Assembly: GCA_003116995.1 (NCBI GenBank)
Contig: BDSL01000096.1
Location: forward strand, 186,001-250,000
DNA length: 64,000 bases
Direction: 5' to 3'
Origin: Yamagishiella unicocca
Taxonomy: Eukaryota; Chlorophyta; Chlorophyceae; Chlamydomonadales; Volvocaceae
Shown one piece after another: positions 11,161 to 21,862 of the stretch. The translations under genes and the position numbers were made by a program. Under the pieces are notes generated by a model. The model searched no databases and had not been told where the DNA came from. It worked only from the letters and a program-made list of their open reading frames with translations. Position 1 is the first letter of the stretch. Each line of letters begins with the position of its first letter.

Positions 11161-14100
11161 CTACCGCACGGGCCCCCAGCTCCGCGGCGGCCCCACCTGC
11201 GCCCCGCGCCCGCTCGTGAAGAAGCTCGCGGGCCGCTTGCGGCCGCCGGGCGCTGTGCCACCCGCCCCCGCCGCCGTTCCTGCCGGCGTGGCTCCAGTGC
11301 CGGTGCCAGTGGCGCCCTGGGTGGTGCCCAGGCCGGCGGTGCACACGAAGGCCGCGCCGGCTGCTGCGTGCGCGCGCGCTGCGGGCGGCCCCAGGGAGGG
11401 CCCAGGCTCGTCGTCCTCGTCATCACTGGTGAGGGTGATGACGTCGTCCCGGGCGGAGGCGCCGGCGGCCCGCGGCGGAGCGCGGGCGCCGCCAGGCGCC
11501 GCTGCGGTCGGGCAGACACGGGCGGGCGGGTGGAGGAGGGGTTGGGTGTGGATGTCGGCGGACGGCCATGCACCGCCAAGGCCGCTGCCAGATACAGGCG
11601 GTGGTGTTGGATCCTGACCTGACGCCCTAGTCCTGGCCCCTGGCGAGGGCCCGGCAGGGGCGGGCAAGGTGGGGCAGCGAGCAGCCCCAAGGAGAAAAAG
11701 AGGCGGTGCGGGCGCGTAGAAATCCGTATTTGGCACGTGTATTTGGCGAAACCGACAGCCTGGCTGGAGGGAATGGGAGATGCTAGCCTGAGATTATAGA
11801 TCACGCCTGTGGGAGAGTGTGGGGTAGGGTAGAGACGCCTAGTTGGCGCATGAGGAGGAGACACAGGAGGCGGACGGGTGGCGTGCACGCACCTGCTGCT
11901 GCCTTGCCGCGACCACGGCCCGTGCCGCCCCCTGGCGCCGCCGCTGCACCGCCGCGGGCGCCAGCAGCCGCCCTGCCGCGACCCCGACCCGCACGAGGCG
12001 GCGGCGGCGCCTCCTCCTCCTCGTCGTCGTCCTCCTCGTCCTCGATGTCCTCCGCTCCGTCACTCATGCCTGGAGAGCAGGAAGGGAGCCCAGCAAGGGG
12101 AGGAACCTGAGAGGAAGGCCGTGCGTGGGGGCCGTGGGGACCAACCAGTATGGCGGGGGACTAACCAGTACGGCGGGAGCACCAACCAGTACGGCGGGGG
12201 ACCGACCAGTACGGCGGGGGACCCACCCGAGGCTCCAGCCGGGGCCCCTGTGCGGTGCCCACCCCGACCGTACCCCGCCACGCCTCAGCCCCCACCCGGA
12301 CAGGCAGCAGACCGCTGCATGTATGGGTCGCGTCCGACCCGCCTGCGACCCCGCTGCACACAGAAGGCTGCCCCAAGGGGGGCGCAGCCCAGCCGCCGCC
12401 AACGGTCGCTGACCAACAAGCCCCGCCATCGTCACCCGCACCATGGCCCTGCGCTCTGCCAGCCCCTCCTGCAAGCCATGGTAGCGCCGTACCCCTCCCT
12501 GCCAGGCGGCAGCCGCCGCCTCCCGCACCCCGCCTCGCCCACGCCCAAAGGTTCACGCGTCTCCACTCTTGCCCCCTCCACCAACTGCCGACCCACAGGT
12601 CTCCACTCTACCCCCATCCAAACCTCGCAAACCCACCGTCATCGTCGTCGTCATCCGAGTCGCCCACCCGGTAGTTTTTGCGACCCGAGGCACCGACTGC
12701 CGCGGCGCGCGTGCTCCGCCCTCGCGCAGCCGACCCAGGGGTCGCACCACCGCCTCCCGCGCCGGCGCGCGCGCCTCGGCCCGCGCCGCGCTTCGCCGGC
12801 GCCGGCTTCTCTTCCACTTCATCCTCCAGGTCCTCTATCTCGTCGTCTTCGGAGCCGCCTCCTCCTCCTCGGCTGCGACCCCGCGCGTCCGTCATCTCCA
12901 CATCGCTTTCCTCCTCGGGGCTGACGGCCCCCCGGCCGCCCCGGCCCCGACCTCGGGCCCTGCAGGCGGGTACGCGTCCAGGGAGGGCGGTTGCATGGGG
13001 CTCCGTCCACGTACCGCTCGGGTGCGTCGTGTCACCCCCGCGGACGGCAGGGCAGATCTCGACCTGCTGTGCTGTGCTGTGCTGTGCACAGCATGGGAGC
13101 CTTTCAAACGGCTGGCAGAGCCCGCCTGGCCAGCCGCCAGGCGAGCTCTGGACCGCCGCGCCAGTGGCTGGCCTCCCTCGACCCATATGGGCTCGCCCCG
13201 TGAGCCTAAGCTGGGCCAACGCAGCGCATCATATAAAACACACAAGGATCGTGTTGACTCGTACGGCGTTGACTCGCACCCCGCCGAACCCCCCCCCCAC
13301 CCGCCCCACCACTGACCGCACGCTTGCAGTCCCCAGCTCCCCCCCACGCACACACGCGGTCCCCAGCTACCTGGCGCCGCCCGCAGCCGCAGCCGGCGCC
13401 GCCTTCCTCGCCGCGGTCTTCCTGCCGGGTGTCGCCTGGCTGGGCCCAGCGGAGGAGGGCTGCAGGAAGGCGTCCAGCGGCCCGCCGCGCCCCCGACCCA
13501 CCCCCGAGCCGCCCCGAGCCAGGCTGTCCACGAGGCTCTGCTGCCGCCCGCCGCGCCCGCGCCCCCTGCCGCGCCTGGTCGGGGTGAGGGGGGGGGGGGC
13601 AGAAGCCAGGCGGGTGGGGGGTGGTGGGGGGGGCGGCGGCACGGGACCCACGAAGTGTTGCGACAAGAGTTCGGGTGGCGGTGGTCCCGGGTGTCGTCAT
13701 GCCAGCTTCGCGCACCTCGTGGCTGCGCGGGGAAAGAAAGCGCTTGCGCGGTGGGCGTGCACCGACACCGCACGTGCAGGTATCCGCATCTTCGATTCCA
13801 AGTTCGCCTCTCCCCCTGTCTCTCCCTCCCTCTCTCCCCCTCCCGCCCCAGCGCGCACCCACCCCGTCGCCGTCACCGTCGCGGTCAGTTGCGACGGCCC
13901 CGTCGGCGCCGCGGTTCCGACGTCCATCATTTGCTCGTCCAGCCCGGCGCCGTACGCGCCGGTGCCGCCAGCCTGCGTCACCCCCGCGGTCAGGGCGGAC
14001 ACGTCCACGCCGTCCTCGTCGCCTGCAGGGGGTTCGAGGAAGACCCGTGGATGCCCGAAAAAACCGTTTAAAAACAGACGTTTTGAGGGGGCGGGTGGGG

Positions 14101-17100
14101 TCAAGGGGCAGGAGGAAGTGTGCGCATCGGTAAGACATGCCAAAGCCGTGTCTTTTCGACCCCACCACCACCACCACCTTCCATACACCGGAAGGCGAAG
14201 CGACGGGCAGCAGGAGATGCCTAGTACTAGGACAGACCTCGCAGTGGCGTTGGGAGCCGTTTGGGATCTTGAACAGGCGGCTGGGGAAGGCGGCAAGCAC
14301 AGTACGCCAGGCGGGTACGGCAGGTACGGTGGAGCGCGCCAATTTAGTGAGGGCGCCGTACGAGAGGCGTGGCTCACCGAGCGCTTGTTGCTTCAATAGG
14401 CGCTGCTGCCTCCGCCGCTCCACCCCGGCCCGCACCGCCCCCAGCAGCTCCTCCTCGTCGCCGCCCGCCGATTTCCCCGCCGAGAGGCCCCCGCCTGCCG
14501 CCTCCATCGCCGCCTGCTGCCCCGCCACCGCCGCGTTGCGCGTCTCCTCCAGGGCCGCCTCGATGCACTGCTGCAGCGCATTCTGGGGGTCGGACGACGG
14601 GCGGCAGGGTGGTAAGGAAACGCAGTCGGAGATTGGGGGGGGGTGACGAGGTCAGTTAAGGTGCCACGGTCGGTGTTTTTTCTGTGGGGTACGATGCGGC
14701 TGGAATGTGGGACCCGCGGGCCCGAGGTCACTCCGTGTGGTGCAGCATGCGCCGGCAACCGCAAGCACCACCTGTGTGCTGCTCCCTCCTCTCTTCTCGC
14801 CTGCTTGATGGCTGCACGGTCCCCTCCTCCTCCCTTCTCCGCATTAGCGGGTTCGTTTCGCGGGTCCTCTCCTCACCCGCCTGCTACCGCTGCTGCTACA
14901 GCTGCTGCTACCGCTGCTGCTGTGGTGCGCGCATTGCACCCAGCGCCATAACCCCAAGCGCGGCTGCCCGCTCCCCCCTTCCCTCCTCAGTAACCGTCGA
15001 GCAACCGGTTCTTGTTTACAACCACACCCCCTCAGGTGCTTCCCACCTTGTCGTCCTTCTCCACGAAGTTGTGCAACGCGATGGCCAGCTCGTCGTCGGG
15101 GAGCACCTAGGCGGCGGGATGGAGGCGTTGGCCGGGGGGTTGGGCAGGTGGATGTAGTGCGGCAGGTGGATGCAGGGCGCAGGGCGAAAACGCGGGGAGC
15201 AAGCGGGGTGTATCATGATGCGTAAGAAAAGGAGGCAGCTGGCATTCGTAGGCACGTACAGAGGACAATCGGGATGTAGTGCCCCTGGCCGCCGCCCCAC
15301 CTGGTATCTCTCCTCCCTGCCCCCAACCCCCCGGCCCCGCCGTGCAAACTCCAACACGTGCCCCAAAACTACTCGCCAGCTAGTTCCTGCCCTCCGTTTG
15401 CTATGTCGTGTAAGCGGGTCTTGTCGCCCACCCGCCTCCTCCCCTGGGCCTTACGGGTCTTTTTTGCAACCCCCGGGCCTTACCTCCAATGCGTTGGCCC
15501 CCAGGTGCTGCCGGATGAGGTCCTCGATGCGGCTCTGGTCCAGAGCCTCCGGCCGCAGGTAGCCCTCCTCCTCCTCGTACGCGCCGGAGGGGCCGGAGCC
15601 GCCCTCGCCCTTGACCCTGCGGCGGAGCAGCGGCGAGCGAGCGAGCGGGTCTGGCTGGCCACGCGGCAAAGAGCCACGTGCGCGTTGGGGGAGCACCGAG
15701 CGGGCAAGACAAAGCATACGAAGGCATCCAGAGGCCCCGACGAAGCGAGGTGCAGGCTGCGTGCTCCATGCGTACGCAACCGCCTGTGCCCCTCCGCCTG
15801 TGCCCCTCCGCCTGTGCCCCTCCGCCTGTGCCCCTCCGCCTGTGCCCCTCCGCCTGTGCCCCTCCCTCCCTTCCCCCCTCCCACCAGCAACGTCTCTCCT
15901 CCCTTGTCGAATGCGCGGTATTCCCCCGACCACCCTTCCCCTTCCCCCCTCGGCTTCCTGGTCCACGGGCTTTCCGCACCCCACCCCCCCGGCCTCTCAC
16001 TTCCTTGCCGCCGCCTTGGTCCACTGCAGCATGTCGTGCGGGTTGGCCACCTTGCCCACGAAGCGCTGCCCCAGGCGCTGCGAGTTGACGGTGGAGAAGC
16101 CCGTGTAGTCCACCCGCAGCCGGATGAGCGGCAGCAGGGGCGCGGCGTCGGGGCCGCCGTCGCGGGAGGGCAGGGTCAGGTTGGCGGCGGCGGTGCGAGT
16201 GATCATCTCCTGGATCTGGGGGGAGAGGGGCGGGTAGGAGAGGAAACCCCGTGGGAGACGGGGCGGGAGACGGGGCGGGGCTGGGGTGGGAGACGGGGCG
16301 GGAGACACTGGGGACACGCTGCGGCAGGAGTACCGGGATAGGGGAGTTGCTGACATAGGCTACTGGTGATACGCGATGAGGCAGCCAAGCGAGTAGTGCG
16401 TAAAGGGATGGGGGCTGAGAGGAAACCCGTGGGCTGATACATAGGGAGGAGCGAAACCTGCTAGAGAGAGCCGCATGGTTTTGAGACGCGTGCTTGTAGC
16501 TGCATGCTAGGGAACTGGGTTTGTGTGGCCCAAGCCTGAGGACGAGGGAGGGGGGAGGACGAGGGCCCCAGTGCGCCACGGCGCGCTGTTTGTCGAACAC
16601 AGGAGAGGCATACAGGGGCGGAGTCCGCCCCTCAGTTCCCCACCCCCACCCCCTTAATACACGCCAGGCTCCGGCCGGCGTAATCTTACTATTACTATCA
16701 TATTATTACAGGAGAGGCACCCGCGCGGTGCGGAGAGAGAGTCGGACAGTGATCTTCGCTGCCGGGTCAGGCCGCACCGCACGAGGGGGGCCGCACCGCA
16801 CCAGGGGGCCGCACCTTCCCCGTGAGGAATCGTGCCACCATGTCAACGTCCTCGGGCAGCAGCGGCGGCCTGGCGTCTTTGAGAGCCACGAACTCGAACT
16901 CGAAGGGCCGCACCGTGCGCAGTCGGAACTTCTGCAGCCGGAAGTTGGTGCCCATCACCTCAAGCAGGAGCGCGTGTTTGGGCTTGGACTCGCCTGCAGG
17001 GGGCGCGCGGTGGGGGGGCGGAGGGAGCACGGCAGGACACGTGAGGTGACGAGGAGGTGACGGCGGAGGGGGGAGGGCTGCATGGGCCTATGGGTGGCTT

Positions 17101-20100
17101 CCCTGGGCGCTTGGGTTGCGACGGGGGCTGCCGTCTGGGCCTTGCGCGGTGCAGAGCACACACGCCCAGCCCCGGAGGTGGTGAGCTGCACCGGTACCCG
17201 TCCCTGGGCGGCTCAACCCCCCCCCACACACACACACATCCAACCCCGCCGCCCCCACGATGGCGGTGGCGAGCGTACTAAACGTTTACAAGTCGGTTTT
17301 CCTATTCAGTGCCGACCCACGGGTTCCTCTCCTACCCCCTGCCGACCCACGGGTTCCTCTCCTACCCCCTGCCGACCCACGGGTTCCTCTCCTACCCCCT
17401 GCCGACCCACGGGTTCCCTCTCCTACCCCCTGCCGACCCACGGGTTTCCTCTCTTACCCCCTGCCGACCCACGGGTTCCCTCTCATACGCCCCGCCCCCT
17501 CCGGTGGCCCCTTCCCCACCCACCCTCCGACAGCGCCGTGGCCACCGTGGACCCCGGCTGCACCACGTAGCGACCATCCCCCTCGCCCTTGATGGCCACG
17601 GGGTCGGGCCTGTACGGCAATCAGGTTAGGTGGGGTGGGGTGGGATGGGCGGGGGGGAGCAGGAATGGGAGATTGGTAGGGGCGAAGATGAGGAATGGTA
17701 CTTGCCGCGGAGTCGAACTCATCAGGACCATCAGCGGGGTCGAACCGGGGTCTCGGGTAGAGAGTGAACCGGCGTATCGGCAAAGGAGAAAACTTAGCAA
17801 GGGGGTAAGTCAGGATGGGACAGGGCCCGGATGGGTGCTGAGGGGACCCTAGCGAATGTGTGCGGGTATCAGGGGCTCACAACACCCACCGCTACCCCAA
17901 CCTCCCTAGAAAGGTTACTCACGAGCTACCCTCTCTCCCGGCCGCCTCTTCCATCGCACAGACCAAAACGTCGGTTCCCTAAACGGGTTTTCCTCGCATC
18001 CACGGGTCTTCCTCAAATAAACCCTTACCCCTGCCCCTTACCCTTGGCCCCACCGCATACCTGCACTCGTGTTCGTGCCCCCACACCGCCAGGTCCAGGA
18101 AGGGCGGCAGGTGCTCCTCACGCACGCAGGCCTTGGCGAAGGCGCTGTGCTGCACCCTGTTCTGGTGCAGCACGAACATGTTGATCCAGCCGTCACAGGG
18201 GTACTGCGGGGTGCTGGCGGGGCGCTGCCACTGCACGCAGCCGGGGGTCTGGAAGGAGCGACCCAGCCGCTCATCCCGGATGTTGCCCAGGCCGTACATA
18301 CACAGCCGCGTGGTGCCCTGGCGGGGGGTGGGGAGGGGGGGTCGAGGTTTCGGGGAGGGGGAAGGGCGGGAGGCGGGGGTCCGGATGGTCTGGGTACACT
18401 GATGAGGGAGTGAGCTTGCTGATGTGGGTCAGCGATGGAGCAGGGTGGGCCGAGGGACGTGAGTGGGGGGATTTCGAAGAAGACCCGTGGATGCGAGAAA
18501 AACCGTTTAGAAAAGACGTTTCGAGGTGCATGCTGGAGAACTTTGGTGAGGGCACGAAAGACGAAGGCCGTATGTCGACCCTCGGCGGCTAAGCGAAATC
18601 GGCGGCCGCTAGACTGCCGGAAGCGACGACCCCGCGTGACGCAAGGAAGGGAGGGAATGCGGGCGTAGGGCGGTGTGGTTTGTGCGTGGGCGTGCGAAGT
18701 AATGCGGATGCCAGCGTTTCCCCGACGATCCTACCTCGCCCCCAGCCCGCAGCGGCCAGCCTGAGCCCCCCAGCCCCACCACGCCGCGTCCACGTTGCCA
18801 ACGCCAGCGCCCACATCGCACCTTTTCGATGAGCACGGGGGACAGGGTGACGCTCGCCACGCCGCTGCCGACGAGCGGCTGAGAGGGCGGCGGGGACCGG
18901 CGGGGTTAGGGGTCGAGAAGGCGCCGAGAGGCAGGGAAGGGGAAGGGAGCGGGGTGGAAGAGAGAAGGGTTTGGTACTCGCCGAGTGCATGGGTGCGGGT
19001 GGCGCTTGCACAAGGGGTGTGATTTGCGTTTGCTTCTCCCACGAAAACGTTTTAGCATCATCGAGGAGGTTTATATGGTCAAATCACGTTGCCTTAACGT
19101 TTTGTTTCGGAGCGGTGACGTGGCCGGTGGCGGGGGCTTTCTGAGCGGGCCCTTTCCTACCCTAACCACGCGAGTCGCGTCCCTCGCTCCTTATCGCACG
19201 CCACTGGCTTCACGAAGTACGGCGTGCGACTGGCACTCCCCTTCCCGTTCTCCAACACGCACCCGCGCCCTCAAACCGCTCTCCAACCAGTCCTGCTCCC
19301 TACCCTGTGTCGCCCTACTCGTTCCCTTCCCCTCCCCTCCCCTCCCCTCCCCTCCCCCGGCTCTCACGTGTTTTCCGAAGTAGTTTAGCAGCCCCGTCTG
19401 CGACAGGATGTCCACCGCGGACAGCGAGTCCTGGCCGGAGGGGTCGTCGTGGTTGCCGTGGATGCTGAACACCGGCAGACCGATGTTCAGGTTGGGGTTC
19501 TGGAAGTTGACGCGGCTGGGGGGAGGAGGAGACCGGGGCCCGGAGGGTGGGTGGGACCGCAAAGGGGCGGGGAGGGGCGGGAGAATGAGGGGTACGCGGC
19601 AACAGGAGGCGGGCCGGGTAAAGCGTGGGAGCCGGGGGAGTGTGTTTAGACCGCACGCTGCGCCGCTGGTGTTGTTGTCTCACACGCGCCGCAGCTGTCC
19701 GCTCCTCCCGCCACCCTCCCCCTAACCCAAAGCGTTTTTCCTTCGTACACGGGTCTTCCTTGCAACCCTCTTCCTAACCCAGTAAGCCCCACCAGGCGCA
19801 TCCCCCCCGACCCGCACCCAACCCGCCATTCTTTCCAACTGGCCCCTGCCCTCCGTCGTCATGAAATCGCCCCCCACCCTCTTGAGTCAACCCTCTTGAG
19901 CCCCTACCCCCGCAGCCGAACCCACCCCGACACGAAGTTGACGGTCTGGTCCGACAGGATCCGGAACTGTACGGGTCTGTCGTTCAGGCAGTACTTTGAT
20001 AGCAGCTGGATGGCCTTGACCAGCGTGCTGCGGCTGGGCTTGTTCTCGTGGAAGAGGTCCCCCCCCAGGAGCACCATGTCGACCCGCTTCTCAACCGCCA

Positions 20101-20678
20101 GCTGCAGCACCTCCTCGAAGGTGCGGAAGGAGTCCTCGCGCCTGGTCTCATCCTTCTCCCAGACACCCTGGGGGGTGGGAGCGGCAGGTGGGTGGGTGGC
20201 GGGACGAGGGCGGGGGTGGCTGCAGGGTGACGGGGTCGGATATTTGGCTCGCATGTGCCGGCCTAATTGATGAGGTGCCGCCAAGGGCTGTAAATGCGAG
20301 GTGTAGTGAGGGCTGGGAGTTAAGTTCGGGAATACACCACAGAAGCCGCTGGACTCAATTGCGCACTGGTGTTTCCCGTGTCTCCTCCGTCAGTGTTCGC
20401 TTGACAAACAAAGTGCAACCCACAGTCGTGAGATTCGGAGCTAATCAAATACCCATCAAATGGTATGGACGACAACCCAAACGTCTACAGCGTTTCCCAG
20501 CGTGGATCCCCGCGCACATCGCCCCTTCCCCAGCGCACCAAGTGGTTATCGGTGGAAATGAGAATCCGAAGTAAATTTGGGCTGCAGATTCAGACCAATA
20601 ATGGGTTTGCTTATATCCATCAGCGGCATCGCGCGTGCGAGCATGCAATGTGGCGGGAACTCACTCGCCGTCCGCCAT
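11161..20678 (-). CDS. MRE11: MRE11 double-strand-break repair nuclease
   Basis: Nuclease subunit of the MRE11-RAD50-NBS1 complex, which resects DNA breaks in the nucleus. Seventeen exons, 5' to 3': 20678-20665, 20581-20539, 20167-19926, 19515-19368, 18878-18822, 18317-18061, 17609-17524, 16993-16815, 16215-16001, 15616-15484, 15106-15047, 14582-14378, 14022-13863, 13574-13371, 12959-12637, 12069-11893, 11501-11161. All phases agree and the sum is 2844 nt (947 aa). Phosphodiesterase motifs are intact: TDNH (15-18), GGDLFHEN (54-61), GNHDD (120-124), VLHQNR (~217) and GHEHE (248-252). The capping region follows ([34 protein letters not shown]). The C-terminal ~400 residues are low-complexity with RGRG/GAR-like runs (DNA binding), acidic patches ([30 protein letters not shown]) and a late [10 protein letters not shown]. 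One donor (exon 3, GTGGGT) leaves VNFVSGRVN two residues shorter than the plant form. The core is certain; exons 12-17 rest on phase and composition. Confidence 0.93.
14036..14085 (+). repeat. Intronic dispersed element (family A), copy in MRE11 intron 12
   Basis: Contains GGAAGACCCGTGGATGC followed by AAACCGTTTAAAAACAGACG. It lies 14 nt from exon 13. Related copies sit at 18473-18525 (same orientation) and 17965-18025 (opposite orientation) in other MRE11 introns. Confidence 0.75.
15368..15430 (+). repeat. Intronic dispersed element (family B), copy in MRE11 intron 10
   Basis: Contains CCGTTTGCTATGTCGTGTAA followed by GCGGGTCTTG, preceded by AACTACTCGCCAGCTAGTTCC. It aligns over ~65 bp with the copy at 54430-54495 in an ELMO intron. 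Confidence 0.75.
15781..15866. repeat. 14-bp tandem repeat in an MRE11 intron
   Basis: Six copies of TGTGCCCCTCCGCC in the intron between exons 9 and 10 of MRE11. Confidence 0.9.
17309..17490. repeat. ~30-bp tandem repeat in an MRE11 intron
   Basis: Six copies of a unit starting GCCGACCCACGGGTT and ending CTCCTACCCCCT, just past the donor of exon 7 in the MRE11 sense. The core CCCACGGGTT resembles the CCACGGGTCTTCC words found in other introns of this window. Confidence 0.9.
17965..18025 (-). repeat. Intronic dispersed element (family A), inverted copy in MRE11 intron 6
   Basis: On the plus strand it reads AAACGGGTTTTCCTCGCATC then CACGGGTCTTCCTC, i.e. the reverse complement of the copies near 14040 and 18480. 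It lies close to the donor of exon 6. Confidence 0.75.
18473..18525 (+). repeat. Intronic dispersed element (family A), copy in MRE11 intron 5
   Basis: GAAGACCCGTGGATGCGAG followed by AAAACCGTTTAGAAAAGACG. Almost identical to the copy near 14040, although the two introns are unrelated in sequence elsewhere. Confidence 0.75.
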
Positions 20679-21862
20679 CGCTGACCCCGCCTGAAGCTTG
20701 CTATCGGCAGCAGCCTTCACAACGCAACGGACTTCCTATTATCAGACTGCATCGGCGCCCCGTATGCGCCGTTGGTAACTTTGCAATTAATAGGGTGGAA
20801 AGCGCCCCATCATTTTGCGAGACTATTTTTCCTGCGAAGCGGAAATATAGTGCTAAGAAAAGACACTTTCCTCCTCTCCAAGGTTTACAGAGTGGCGTGA
20901 TTGTGCTGCGATTGCTTACCACGCACAGCATGCCGTACTGCCTGGTATGGCTGGAGGCCTGGAGCCTTACTTTTTAACGTGCGCCACAAGCGCACACAAG
21001 ACGGATTGCCCATGTAAGTCCTTGCACAGAAACTCATGCAGCATAGGGAAGCATGCCAGCTGCCCTGGGTGCACGAGCTGTGTGCATCTCTCAACACGCC
21101 ACTGCCATCCATCCTGCCTTCATTGCCCATTCGCACCGCCTGCTCACGCCTGTCAGCTCCAGTGCTCTCGTACTCAAGTACCGGCGCCAGGAGTTGCCAG
21201 GCAATGTCCTCTGCTACCTCAAATCCTGCGGCGCAACCCCACACGCTGCAGTGCCTTCAGTGCACGCCCTAGCACCATACATGTTTGGTGACAATGATAC
21301 GGCCAAGGAGGAGTTACTTCTGGTCCCAAGCTCATCTCACGCCTATGCCTTGCGGCGGTCGCGGCGTGCTTGCACGCAAGGAAGCCTCTTCCACGCTGAC
21401 CTTTTAAGCATAACTACTCAGCGGTAAGCTGTACATGTACTTGCAGACACCTATACACGATACAAACTCGGCCGTAAGCGATGCTTCCATGAAAGGATTT
21501 TCACACCCCGAACGAACTGGACGCGGACCTGAGGACCCGATGTGGGTCGGGGGCAAGACCGCCACCACCGCCACCACCACTACCACCACCACCACCACCA
21601 CCGCACCGCCTTTGTACGCCAGCAGTGCCACCTGCCTGCATGCCCCCCTGCTGCCTGCGATACGACTCCCACTGGGCATGCGGCCGCCGGTTTTCCTTTC
21701 ATACACGGGATTCCGTACACCCCTCCCCCAAGCGTCCTACGTCGTCGCCACCCCCGCACGCGTCTCCTCGCCACCCCCAAGCTCCTTGGCCCAGCACCCA
21801 GGCCTCCGGGCCCAATGTGCCACCCGTCCAGCCCCGACCCGCTACCCGCGCCAGCTGGCCCG
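20679..21862. other. MRE11 upstream region and 3' flank of the SUN gene
   Basis: No gene recognised. It holds the MRE11 promoter (gene reads leftward) and the 3' UTR of the SUN-domain gene. The only TGTAA in the SUN sense is near 20885, about 0.97 kb beyond its stop, so that UTR may be long. A CAC-rich microsatellite lies at 21560-21605. Confidence 0.5.

Noticed and set aside
12678..14399. 573-codon plus-strand ORF opposite MRE11 exons
   Set aside because: It is antisense to well-phased MRE11 exons and is Pro/Arg/Ala-rich, as expected for a shadow frame.
19516..19925. A microexon in MRE11 between VNF and RVNF
   Set aside because: Using the GTGGGT donor at 19925 joins the exons in phase with only a two-residue gap relative to plant MRE11, so no microexon is needed.
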